Assembly: GCA_050729835.1 (NCBI GenBank)
Contig: JBOHLS010000012.1
Location: forward strand, 1-64,000
Length of the DNA stretch: 64,000 nt
Direction: 5' to 3'
Source: REEB95 sp050729835
GTDB taxonomy: Bacteria; Pseudomonadota; Alphaproteobacteria; ATCC43930; CGMCC-115725
This document shows positions 16,182-24,309 of the stretch, piece after piece (position 1 is the first letter of the stretch; each line of letters opens with the position of its first letter). Under the pieces are notes generated by a model. That model was not told where the DNA came from and did not search any database. It worked only from the letters and a program-made list of their open reading frames with translations. The translations under genes and the position numbers were made by a program.

Positions 16182-16260
16182 ACCGAATCGTTCGGTTCAT
16201 TTTATAATTTTTATACTATAAAAACAATTGACTATAATGAACTTTAACAGTGATTTGTGA
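16182..16260 (-). promoter_or_regulatory. AT-rich gyrA promoter region with a palindrome
   Basis: Bases 16197-16260 are strongly AT-rich. On the minus strand TTGTTT is followed after 16 bases by ATAAAA, a plausible sigma-70 promoter. Just downstream is ACCGAA-TCG-TTCGGT (16182-16196), a perfect 6+6 inverted repeat that could be an operator. Nothing else is seen in 16060-16380 apart from the leader hairpin. Confidence 0.4.
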
Positions 16261-16380
16261 GGACAATTTCAGACCCGAAACCGAGTCGGTTTGACAGCGG
16301 TATTTTTGCACCGCAAAAAGTGCGAATCTACCCCTATCCGGGACTGACGCCGGTTCGTCAGTCGCGAAGAGCGGAACGGG

Positions 16381-16854
16381 CTAGAACGGGATTTCGTCGT
16401 CCAACTCGGACGAGGCCGCCGCCTTAGACCGGCTGCGCCCGGCCGCCGCTGGCGCTGCCGCGTCGGCGGCGTCGGCAAACGCTCCGCCGCCCTCGCCTGA
16501 GCGCGCGCCGTCGAGCATAGTGAGCTCGCCGCGGAATTTCTGCAGCACCACCTCGGTGGTGTATTTCTCCTGGCCCGACTGGTCGGTCCATTTGCGCGTC
16601 TGCAAGGCGCCTTCGAGATAAACCTTGGAGCCTTTCTTCAGGTATTTCTCGATGATCTCAACCAGCCGGTCGTTGAACACCACGACGCGGTGCCATTCGG
16701 TGCGCTCCTTGCGCTCGCCAGTGGCCTTGTCGCGCCAGGATTCCGAAGTCGCCACCGACATATTGGCAACGCGCGTGCCGTCATTGGTCGAACGGATATC
16801 GGGATCGCGACCGAGATTGCCGATCAGAATCACCTTGTTGACGCTGCCAGCCAT
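16381..16854 (-). CDS. ssb: Single-stranded DNA-binding protein
   Basis: A 157-residue SSB. From ATG 16854 the OB fold runs NKVILIGNLGRDPD, RVANMSVATSESW, TEWHRVVVFND, KKGSKVYLEGALQTRKW. A Gly/Ala-rich linker follows, then the acidic C-terminal hook LDDEIPF that recruits repair and replication proteins. The frame extends upstream to 17028 but that part is not SSB-like. An SOS-like box lies about 55-70 bases before the start. The protein coats single-stranded DNA in replication, repair and recombination. In many alphaproteobacteria ssb and uvrA are divergent neighbours; here a membrane glycosyltransferase gene lies between. Confidence 0.96.
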   Translation of the reverse strand: MAGSVNKVILIGNLGRDPDIRSTNDGTRVANMSVATSESWRDKATGERKERTEWHRVVVFNDRLVEIIEKYLKKGSKVYLEGALQTRKWTDQSGQEKYTTEVVLQKFRGELTMLDGARSGEGGGAFADAADAAAPAAAGRSRSKAAASSELDDEIPF

Positions 16855-16909
16855 ATCCGTACCCCTATGTTGTTTCGGCCCCCCGGGCCGCTTGCCAATA
16901 GTCACGCTA

Positions 16910-16924
16910 GAACAAACCGTGAAA
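16910..16924 (-). promoter_or_regulatory. Near-consensus alphaproteobacterial LexA (SOS) box
   Basis: On the minus strand the site reads TTTC-ACGGTTT-GTTC, one mismatch from the alphaproteobacterial LexA consensus GTTC-N7-GTTC. It lies upstream of ssb, a usual SOS gene. Confidence 0.5.
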
Positions 16925-17068
16925 TACCACAACCGGCAAATTGTCGGGCGCGCGAATAATCCGGTGCGCGGCATCGGCGCGTACGAAAGCGCGAGTGACA
17001 CCGTCGTCCGCGCCGGCCGGCCGACCATGCTTTACCGGCTTATGGGGTGTGGCTAGATTGCGTCGGGC

Positions 17069-18493
17069 ATGCGCGGCACCTTTCCGATGCTTCCCGTCAT
17101 TCCCCGACGACTCGCGCCGATGCTCGCCGCCCTGTTGATCGCGGCGGCCGGCCTCACCCTGCGCGGCGAATTGATGAAGCACCTCGCGCCGGCCGGGGGC
17201 GACGCGCCGCGCTATCTGCGCGTCGCCAGCGACCTGGTCGTCACCGGGCGCTATACCGACGGCCTCGGCAATCCCGATCGCGCGAAACGCCCGCCTGGCA
17301 TGTTCATGGCGCCGCTCTATCCGGCGTTTGTCGCCGCCGTGATCCCGTTCAGCCCGCAGCTGGCGGCAACTGCCGCGTGTTATGCCGAAGGCAACAGCCC
17401 TTGCCCGGAGATGCTCGGTCCGCTCATACCGCTGCAATTTGTCGTTGCCGCGATTACGCTGCTGCTGCTCTGGCGGCTGGCGGCGACGACGACGGAATCC
17501 GAGGCCACCGGCTGGATCGCGCTGGTGCTGGCGGCCTTCGGCTCCTACGAGTTCGCTTCCGCCGCCCTCACCGCGGTGACCGAGAACTTGACGCTTTGCC
17601 TGTTCACCGCCTCGCAGCTCGCGTTGGTCGCGGCGGCGCGGCGCGACGACCGCCGTCTCGCGCTACTTGCCGGTTTGTTCCTCGGCCTGACGGCGTTGAC
17701 GCGGCCGGCCTTCGCGTATGCCGCCTACGCCGTCCTGGTCGTAACCCTCATCGGCTGGTTGATCCCGACCTTGCGCCGGCGCCACCGTCCGATGCTTGGC
17801 CTGGGCGCGGCAATGACCGCCGGCGCCGCCCTCGCCCTCGTACCCTGGATGACCCGCAATGCACTCGAGCTCGGCGTCTTCAACCTGACCCAGGGTTACG
17901 GCGGGAAAATCCTGGCGCAGCGCGTGGCTTACGACGCGATGAGCTGGCACGAATATCTCGCCGGCTGGTTCTACTACCTGCCCGATTTCGGCACGTCGCT
18001 TGCCCGGGCGTTGTTCCCGCCCGACTGGTACGCCCGGCTCGGCTGGAACCCCGGCTCGTATTACGACTACAGCGTGCGCACACTCGACCCCCAGACCGCC
18101 GCCGCCGCCGGTGGCGCGCAGCATCAGATCGGCTACCTCATCCGGCATTACGTCCTGCCCGATCTGCCGAAATTCGCCGCGGTCACCGCGCTCCTCGCCT
18201 GGCGGGGGCTGTGGATCGGCAAGTATTTCGGCTTCATCGCCTTTCCGCTCTTCGTCGCGGCCGTGGCGGCGGCGCCGTTACGGCGGCGCGCCGGCCGGCT
18301 ACTGCTGCTGTCGCTGCCGGCCTTGTTCATGCTGGCCTTCCAGGCGGCGATATCGGTGAGCATGAACCGCTACAACATCGACCTGAGCGCCTCGTTCGCG
18401 ATCGGCGCCGCGGTCTGCTTCGCCGCGCTTTACGAGCGCATCGCCGGCCGGCCCGGCGCGCTCACCAGAGCCGGCGTCCATCCCCATATATAG
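17069..18493 (+). CDS. Polytopic membrane glycosyltransferase (GT-C, ArnT/PMT-like)
   Basis: A 474-residue membrane protein with about ten hydrophobic helices. The N-terminal loop GGDAPRYLRVASDLV (about 44-58) has the acidic residue typical of the first periplasmic loop of GT-C enzymes. KRPPGMFMAPLYPAFVA is the PPG-L/YP loop seen in ArnT- and PMT-type transferases that use a polyprenyl-phosphate sugar. A large C-terminal periplasmic part contains YLPDFGTS and the final helices. It probably adds a sugar to lipid A, a glycan or a protein in the periplasm; the acceptor is unknown. The start may be ATG 17069 or 17087. It is 54 bases ahead of uvrA on the same strand. Confidence 0.75.
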   Translation: MRGTFPMLPVIPRRLAPMLAALLIAAAGLTLRGELMKHLAPAGGDAPRYLRVASDLVVTGRYTDGLGNPDRAKRPPGMFMAPLYPAFVAAVIPFSPQLAATAACYAEGNSPCPEMLGPLIPLQFVVAAITLLLLWRLAATTTESEATGWIALVLAAFGSYEFASAALTAVTENLTLCLFTASQLALVAAARRDDRRLALLAGLFLGLTALTRPAFAYAAYAVLVVTLIGWLIPTLRRRHRPMLGLGAAMTAGAALALVPWMTRNALELGVFNLTQGYGGKILAQRVAYDAMSWHEYLAGWFYYLPDFGTSLARALFPPDWYARLGWNPGSYYDYSVRTLDPQTAAAAGGAQHQIGYLIRHYVLPDLPKFAAVTALLAWRGLWIGKYFGFIAFPLFVAAVAAAPLRRRAGRLLLLSLPALFMLAFQAAISVSMNRYNIDLSASFAIGAAVCFAALYERIAGRPGALTRAGVHPHI

Positions 18494-18547
18494 CCGGCCC
18501 TCGCCGGGTGGCGTCCGCACCACGGCCAACCTATAGTTAGTCCGCCC

Positions 18548-21397
18548 ATGCAGCAGATCCGCGTTCGCGGCGCCCGCGAACACAATTTGAAGAACGTCGA
18601 CGTCGACATGCCGCGCGACAGCCTGGTGGTGATCACCGGCCTGTCGGGCTCGGGCAAGTCATCGCTCGCCTTCGATACGATCTATGCCGAGGGCCAGCGT
18701 CGCTATGTCGAAAGCCTGTCGGCCTATGCCCGCCAGTTCCTCGAGCTGATGCAGAAGCCCGACGTCGATTTGATCGAAGGCCTGTCGCCGGCGATCTCGA
18801 TCGAGCAGAAGACCACCTCGCGCAATCCGCGCTCGACCGTCGGCACCGTCACCGAGATCTACGACTACATGCGGCTGATGTGGGCGCGCGTCGGAGTGCC
18901 CTATTCGCCGGCCACCGGCCTACCGATCGAGAGCCAGACCGTGTCGCAGATGGTCGATCGCGTCATGACGATGGCCGAGAGCACGCGGCTCTTCCTGCTG
19001 GCGCCGATCGTGCGCGGTCGCAAGGGCGAGTACCGCAAGGACCTGCTCGAATTGCAGAAGCGCGGCTTTCAGCGCGTCAAGATCGACGGCAAGATGCACG
19101 ACATCGACGCCGCGCCGGCGCTCGACAAGAAGCTCAAGCACGACATCGAGGTCGTGGTCGACCGCATCGTTGTGCGCAAGAACCTCGGCAACCGCGTCGC
19201 CGACAGCCTTGAGACCGCACTCAAGCTCGCCGATGGCATCGCGATCGCCGAGGACGCCGACAGCGGCAAGCAAACGATCTTCTCCGCCAAGTTCGCCTGC
19301 CCGGTCTCGGGCTTCACCATTCCCGAGATCGAGCCGCGGCTGTTCTCGTTCAACAACCCGTTTGGCGCCTGCCCGACCTGCGACGGCCTTGGCACCAAGC
19401 TGTTCTTCGATTCCGATTTGATCGTGCCCGACGAGCGGCTGAGCCTGCGCGAAGGCGCGATCGCGCCCTGGAATACGCAATCGACGCAGTATTACTCCCA
19501 GACGCTCGACAGCCTGGCGCGGCACCTGAAGATCAGCGTCAACACGCCGTGGAAGGACCTCGACGACAAGGCGCGCCAGGCCATCATCTATGGCACCGGC
19601 GACACGCCGGTAACTATGAAATACGACGACGGCCGCAAGAGTTATTCCACGACGCGGCCGTTCGAGGGCGTTATTCCCAACATCGAGCGCCGCTGGCGCG
19701 AAACCGAGAGCATCTGGCGCCGGGAAGAGCTCGCGCGCTACCAGAACACCGCGCCGTGCGAAGCCTGCCAGGGTCACCGCCTCAAGCCCGAGGCGCTGGC
19801 GGTCAAGATTCGGAAGCTCGACATTAGCCAGGTCGCCGAGATGTCGATCCTCGCCGCCGGCGAGTGGTTCGGCGGGCTCGCCCAGCACCTGACGCCAAAG
19901 CAGCGCGACATCGCCGCGCGCATCCTGAAGGAGATCAACGAGCGCCTCAGCTTCCTGTGCAACGTTGGCCTCGAATACCTGACGCTGTCGCGCGCCTCGG
20001 GCACCCTGTCCGGCGGCGAAAGCCAGCGCATCCGCCTCGCCTCGCAGATCGGCTCGGGCCTGACCGGCGTGCTCTACGTCCTGGACGAGCCGTCGATCGG
20101 CTTGCACCAGCGCGACAACGACCGGCTGCTGATGACGCTGAAACGCCTGCGCGATCTCGGCAATACCGTACTGGTGGTCGAGCACGACGAGGAGGCGATC
20201 CGCGCCGCCGATTATCTCATCGACATGGGCCCGGCCGCCGGCATCCACGGTGGCAAGGTGGTGGCGGTCGGCATACCCGACGAGGTGATGAAGAGCCCTG
20301 ACAGCGTCACCGCCGCCTATCTCACCGGCCGCAAGCGCATCGCCCTGCCGCCGCAGCGCCGGCACGGCAGCGGCAAGACGCTGACCGTGGTCGGGGCGCG
20401 CGCCAACAATCTGCAAAACATCAAGGTCGGCTTCCCGCTCGGCGCCCTCACTTGCATCACCGGCGTCTCCGGCGGCGGGAAATCCACGCTGGTTATCGAT
20501 ACCCTCTACAAGGCGCTTGCGCGCAAGCTGATGGGCGCACGCGAGCAGGCCGGCGCGCACGACCGCATCGACGGCGTCGAGCATCTCGACAAGGTCATCG
20601 ACATCGACCAGAGCGCGATCGGCCGCACGCCGCGCTCCAACCCCGCGACCTATACCGGCGCGTTCACGCCGATCCGCGATTGGTTTGCCGGGCTGCCCGA
20701 GGCCAAGGCACGCGGCTATGGGCCCGGGCGGTTCTCGTTCAACGTCAAGGGCGGACGCTGCGAGGCCTGCGAGGGCGACGGTGTCATCAAGATCGAGATG
20801 CATTTTTTGCCTGACGTCTACGTCCAGTGCGACGTGTGCAAGGGCAAGCGTTACAACCGCGAGACCCTCGAGGTCGAGTTCAAGGGCAAGAGCATCGCCG
20901 ACGTGCTCGACATGACGGTCGAGGAAGGCGCCACGTTTTTCTCGGCTGTGCCGTCGATCCGCGAGAAGCTGGCGACGCTCGAACGCGTGGGGTTGGGCTA
21001 CATCCATATCGGTCAGCCGGCGACGACGCTGTCGGGCGGCGAGGCACAGCGTGTCAAGCTCGCCAAGGAACTGTCGCGGCGCGCCACCGGTCGCACGCTC
21101 TACATTCTCGACGAACCCACGACGGGCCTGCATTTCGACGACGTAAGCAAATTACTCGAAGTCCTGCATGCGCTCGTCGACCAGGGCAACACCATCCTGG
21201 TGATCGAGCACAATCTCGAGGTCATCAAGACCGCCGACTGGATCGTCGATCTTGGGCCCGAGGGCGGCTCGGGCGGCGGACGCGTGGTGGCGACCGGCAC
21301 ACCCGAGCAAATCGCCGCCGCCAAGGGCAGCTACACCGGCGAATATCTCAAGGCTTATCTGGCCCGCTATTCCGAGAAAAAGCGCAAGCGGGCGTGA
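18548..21397 (+). CDS. uvrA: Excinuclease ABC subunit A
   Basis: A 949-residue UvrA with two ABC ATPase modules. The first Walker A is GLSGSGKSSLAF, the second GVSGGGKSTLV. There are two signatures of the LSGGE type (TLSGGESQRI, TLSGGEAQRV) and two zinc modules, CPTCDGLG and CEACEGDG with CDVCKGKRY. Conserved blocks AYARQFLE and RNPRSTVGTVTEI are the UvrB-binding and insertion-domain areas. UvrA scans DNA for bulky lesions and loads UvrB for nucleotide excision repair. A TATAGT hexamer near 18531 may be its -10; no clear SOS box was found in the short gap. The length is normal. Confidence 0.98.
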   Translation: MQQIRVRGAREHNLKNVDVDMPRDSLVVITGLSGSGKSSLAFDTIYAEGQRRYVESLSAYARQFLELMQKPDVDLIEGLSPAISIEQKTTSRNPRSTVGTVTEIYDYMRLMWARVGVPYSPATGLPIESQTVSQMVDRVMTMAESTRLFLLAPIVRGRKGEYRKDLLELQKRGFQRVKIDGKMHDIDAAPALDKKLKHDIEVVVDRIVVRKNLGNRVADSLETALKLADGIAIAEDADSGKQTIFSAKFACPVSGFTIPEIEPRLFSFNNPFGACPTCDGLGTKLFFDSDLIVPDERLSLREGAIAPWNTQSTQYYSQTLDSLARHLKISVNTPWKDLDDKARQAIIYGTGDTPVTMKYDDGRKSYSTTRPFEGVIPNIERRWRETESIWRREELARYQNTAPCEACQGHRLKPEALAVKIRKLDISQVAEMSILAAGEWFGGLAQHLTPKQRDIAARILKEINERLSFLCNVGLEYLTLSRASGTLSGGESQRIRLASQIGSGLTGVLYVLDEPSIGLHQRDNDRLLMTLKRLRDLGNTVLVVEHDEEAIRAADYLIDMGPAAGIHGGKVVAVGIPDEVMKSPDSVTAAYLTGRKRIALPPQRRHGSGKTLTVVGARANNLQNIKVGFPLGALTCITGVSGGGKSTLVIDTLYKALARKLMGAREQAGAHDRIDGVEHLDKVIDIDQSAIGRTPRSNPATYTGAFTPIRDWFAGLPEAKARGYGPGRFSFNVKGGRCEACEGDGVIKIEMHFLPDVYVQCDVCKGKRYNRETLEVEFKGKSIADVLDMTVEEGATFFSAVPSIREKLATLERVGLGYIHIGQPATTLSGGEAQRVKLAKELSRRATGRTLYILDEPTTGLHFDDVSKLLEVLHALVDQGNTILVIEHNLEVIKTADWIVDLGPEGGSGGGRVVATGTPEQIAAAKGSYTGEYLKAYLARYSEKKRKRA

Positions 21398-21519
21398 CCA
21401 AGCGCCGCGGCAGCGACCGCCGGCTAGCTATTATCGCGCCCTAAAATCCCCGACGGACACCGATTGCGCCACGGCCCGGTTTCGCCCAAGCTGATGCGGC
21501 AAAACCGTGGAGGGACCCG

Positions 21520-21957
21520 ATGCTCAAGGAATTCCGTGACTTCGCGATGCGCGGCAACGTCATCGACCTTGCCGTCGGTTTCATCATGGGCGCCGCCTTC
21601 GGCAAGATCGTGACCTCGCTGGTCAACGACATCTTGATGCCGCCGATCGGGTTGTTGCTCGGCAAGGTCGATTTCTCCGGCCTGTTCGTCAACCTGACGA
21701 GCCAGCATTTCGATACGATAGCCCAGGCCAAGGCCGCGGGCGCGGCGACGCTCAACTACGGCGTGTTCATCAACACGCTGATCAATTTCATCATCGTCGC
21801 CTTCGCCGTGTTTCTGCTGGTGCGCCAAGTCAACCGGATGACCGCCAAGTTCGCGCCGCCGCCGACCGCGCCCGCCACCAAGGAATGTCCCTATTGCATC
21901 TCGACGATCGCGCTCAAGGCGACGCGCTGTCCGCACTGCACCGCGACGCTTGCCTGA
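21520..21957 (+). CDS. mscL: Large-conductance mechanosensitive channel with C-terminal zinc ribbon
   Basis: A 145-residue MscL. The N-terminal helix LKEFRDFAMRGN and TM1 VIDLAVGFIMGAAFGKIV with the constriction glycines are clear. NDILMPPIGLLLG is the conserved end of TM1, and TM2 is NTLINFIIVAFAVFLLV. The usual C-terminal helical bundle is replaced or extended by KECPYC...RCPHCTATLA, a four-Cys ribbon with CPYC and CPHC knuckles ten residues apart. MscL opens on hypo-osmotic shock to release solutes. The ribbon suggests metal or redox control of the cytoplasmic end, which is inference. The gene follows uvrA by 120 bases and has AGGGA before the ATG. Confidence 0.93.
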   Translation: MLKEFRDFAMRGNVIDLAVGFIMGAAFGKIVTSLVNDILMPPIGLLLGKVDFSGLFVNLTSQHFDTIAQAKAAGAATLNYGVFINTLINFIIVAFAVFLLVRQVNRMTAKFAPPPTAPATKECPYCISTIALKATRCPHCTATLA

Positions 21958-21969
21958 ATTCCGGTTCGG

Positions 21970-22827
21970 TCAGATGCGGCCGCGCCGCGCCGCGAGATAG
22001 AGCCGCAGGCCGCGCCACGGATCGGGTCGCGTCACGCGCGCGGCGAAGAGATCATATTTGGCGCCCTCGATCTGGGCCAGCCAGCGCTCCGCCACCAAGG
22101 CCGACAACAGCACCGGCAAGGCCGTCTCGGGAACCTCCTCGCTCAGCGCACGCGCCTTGTCGAGCCGCGCATGCGCGGCCTCGGCGATCACCGACGCCGC
22201 GTCGCGCAGCGCCGGCGTCGCCCGCGAACCCAAGGCGTGCCGCCCGGGATCGAGTTCGGCGGGAATGAACGAGCGGCCGAACCGGGCATGAAAGCCGGTG
22301 GCGCGCAACAGCCCCGCCAGCGCATAGGCGATGCCGATGTGGCGTGCCGCGGTTGCCGCGGCGCCCTTGCTGTCCCTCACCGCGAGAGCGTGCAGCGCCA
22401 GGACATTGAGTCCGCCGCCGGTTGCGTTGACGTAGTCCTCGAGCTGGGTGAAGGTGGTCGGCGGATCCGGCAGCAGGTCCTGCTCGCGCGCATCGATCAT
22501 CCGCTGAAGCGCCGACTGCGACAGATGATGCGCGCGAATGACGTGCGCCAAGGGCTCGGCCACCTCGTTCTGGCGCGGCGGCTGGCCGGCGGCGATCTCG
22601 GCGAGCGTATCGCGCCACCACTGCAGCCGAACACGGCCCATCATCGGCTCGCGAACGCTTTCGCGCACCTTGGCGAGCTCGTAGTTGAAGGCGTAGAGCG
22701 CGAACAAGTTCTCGCGGTGATGCTCAGGCGCGAACAGCGCCGTCGCGTAGCGATCACGATCGTGCTGCCGCACCAACGCCGCCAGCGCAGACGGCGCGGA
22801 ACGATCGGCTTCGGCAATAGACGCCAT
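21970..22827 (-). CDS. Squalene/phytoene synthase-family protein, NDUFAF6-like
   Basis: A 285-residue protein of the trans-isoprenyl synthase fold. In place of the first catalytic DDxxD it has FNYELAKVRE followed by MMGRVRLQWWRD, the pattern of NDUFAF6-type proteins rather than active squalene synthase. The second Asp-rich helix (ARHIGIAYALAGLLR) also lacks a DxxxD. In mitochondria NDUFAF6 helps assemble complex I. The bacterial gene here follows secD-secF and an NDUFAF3-like gene, which supports the same role in membrane protein biogenesis. The gap to the gene before it is 120 bases. An enzymatic role in terpenoids is unlikely. Confidence 0.8.
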   Translation of the reverse strand: MASIAEADRSAPSALAALVRQHDRDRYATALFAPEHHRENLFALYAFNYELAKVRESVREPMMGRVRLQWWRDTLAEIAAGQPPRQNEVAEPLAHVIRAHHLSQSALQRMIDAREQDLLPDPPTTFTQLEDYVNATGGGLNVLALHALAVRDSKGAAATAARHIGIAYALAGLLRATGFHARFGRSFIPAELDPGRHALGSRATPALRDAASVIAEAAHARLDKARALSEEVPETALPVLLSALVAERWLAQIEGAKYDLFAARVTRPDPWRGLRLYLAARRGRI

Positions 22828-22947
22828 GCTCGACAGCCTCCGGTGATGCGGAATTCGGGACAGGCGCTCCGGCGCCGCCTACCCGGGACCATGCGAACGA
22901 GCGGCCGCAGGCTGACGAGTCTTGTCGTTTCCGTCAAGGCGCCGTGG

Positions 22948-23322
22948 TTAACCGGGCGGTAACAATGCCGCGGCGACGCGGCGCTCTTCCGCCAACAGGA
23001 CGTTGTAGGTACGACAGGCGGCGCCGGTGTCCATCGCGTCGACCACCATGCCCTTGGACTTGAGCCCGGCGCGCAACGCGGCGGGCACCGGCGCCAGGCG
23101 CGCGCCGCAGCCGAGCAGCAGAATCTCGATGCCGCGGCCGAACAGCGGACTCAAACTGTCGAACGTAACGTCGGACAGCGCGCCGACGTTCCAGGCGATC
23201 GTGGCCTCGGCCGTGACCAGGATGGCGCCTTCATAGGTGACGCCGCCGACATGGAAACCGTTGCGCCCGTAACTGTCGACGACCTGGCGCCCCACGGGGA
23301 TCAGGGGCGTGATATCGGTCAC
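22948..23322 (-). CDS. Mth938-like (DUF498) protein, NDUFAF3-like
   Basis: A 124-residue single-domain protein of the Mth938/DUF498 fold. Typical features are VDSYGRNGFHVGGVTYEGAI near the N-terminus, ILLLGCGARLAPVP in the centre and GMVVDAMDTGAACRTYNVL near the C-terminus. The mitochondrial homologue NDUFAF3 is a complex I assembly factor. Its start overlaps the stop of secF by four bases, so it is co-translated with the Sec accessory proteins. No cofactor motif is visible. Confidence 0.85.
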   Translation of the reverse strand: MTDITPLIPVGRQVVDSYGRNGFHVGGVTYEGAILVTAEATIAWNVGALSDVTFDSLSPLFGRGIEILLLGCGARLAPVPAALRAGLKSKGMVVDAMDTGAACRTYNVLLAEERRVAAALLPPG

Positions 23323-24299
23323 GGCGCCCCGGTCTTGGCGCGTGGCTGCTGGCCGGGTGCGGCCGGCGGCGAAGCCGACGGCGCCGGCTCGCCGCCGCGG
23401 CCGTGCACGCCCTTGGGCCGGATGTAATAGAGCATCGGTGCGGCGATGAAGAGCGACGAATAGGTGCCGACGACGATACCCCAGAGCATCGCGATCGAGA
23501 AGCCGTGCAGAACCTGGCCGCCGAAGAAGAACAGCGACAGCACCGCCAGCGCCGTGGTGCTGACGGTCAGGATGGTGCGCGACAGCGTCTCGTTGAGGCT
23601 CTTGTTGATCAGCGTCGAGAAATCCATCGTCTTGTAGCGGCGCATGGTCTCGCGCACGCGGTCATAGATCACCACCGTATCGTTGATCGAGTAGCCGGCG
23701 ATGGTCAGGATCGCGGCCAGGGTCGTCAGGTTGAACTCGATCTGCAGCAGCGAGAACAATCCGACCGTGGTGATGGTGTCGTGCAGCGTCGACAGCATGG
23801 CGCCGATGCCGAATTGCCACTCGAACCGGAACCAGACGTAGACTGCTATGGCGACCAGCGCCAGGATGGTGGCGATGGTTCCGGCGCGGATCAGCTCGGC
23901 GCCGATCGTCGGCCCGACCACGTTGGTGCTGCGATAATCGATGCCCGGGCCGAGCGCCTGCTTGACCTTGGTGACCGCCTGCTCCTGCGCCTGGTCGCCA
24001 CCGGGCTGGCGCTGGACGCGGATCATCACGTCGTCGGGGCCGCCGAAGCCCTGGAGCGCAACCTGGCCGATGCCGAGGCCGTCGAGCTTACTGCGCATCG
24101 CCGAGAGATCGGCCGGCTGCGGCGTGCGCGCCTCGATGACGATGCCGCCGGAGAAATCGATGCCGTAGTTAAGGCCGTTGACCGCAAACAGCACGATCGA
24201 GCCGATCGTCATGATCGCCGAGAGCGCGAAGCCGATCATGCGCAGCCCCATGAAGTCAATGTTGGGGATGCGGCGGATGACGATGAGCGGGCGGAACAT
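23319..24299 (-). CDS. secF: Protein translocase accessory subunit SecF
   Basis: A 326-residue SecF. The N-terminal membrane helix FMGLRMIGFALSAIMTIGS is followed by NYGIDFSGGIVIEAR, the conserved DFxGG of the first periplasmic domain. Five more helices contain AILTIAGYSINDTVVIYDR, the SecD/F signature with its functional Asp, and LNETLSRTILTVSTTALAV. A Pro/Ala-rich cytoplasmic tail ends the protein. SecF with SecD and YajC uses the proton gradient to pull proteins from the Sec channel. It lies ten bases after secD and overlaps the next gene by four. Confidence 0.97.
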   Translation of the reverse strand: MFRPLIVIRRIPNIDFMGLRMIGFALSAIMTIGSIVLFAVNGLNYGIDFSGGIVIEARTPQPADLSAMRSKLDGLGIGQVALQGFGGPDDVMIRVQRQPGGDQAQEQAVTKVKQALGPGIDYRSTNVVGPTIGAELIRAGTIATILALVAIAVYVWFRFEWQFGIGAMLSTLHDTITTVGLFSLLQIEFNLTTLAAILTIAGYSINDTVVIYDRVRETMRRYKTMDFSTLINKSLNETLSRTILTVSTTALAVLSLFFFGGQVLHGFSIAMLWGIVVGTYSSLFIAAPMLYYIRPKGVHGRGGEPAPSASPPAAPGQQPRAKTGAP

Positions 24300-24309
24300 C
24301 GGCGCGGAC

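Noticed and set aside
18920..21133. A 737-codon open frame antisense to uvrA
   Set aside because: Shadow of GC-rich codons on the opposite strand. uvrA has every family motif; the antisense product has none.
21970..22827. Phytoene or squalene synthase for carotenoids or hopanoids
   Set aside because: Both Asp-rich catalytic motifs are absent and the neighbours are secDF and an NDUFAF3-like gene.
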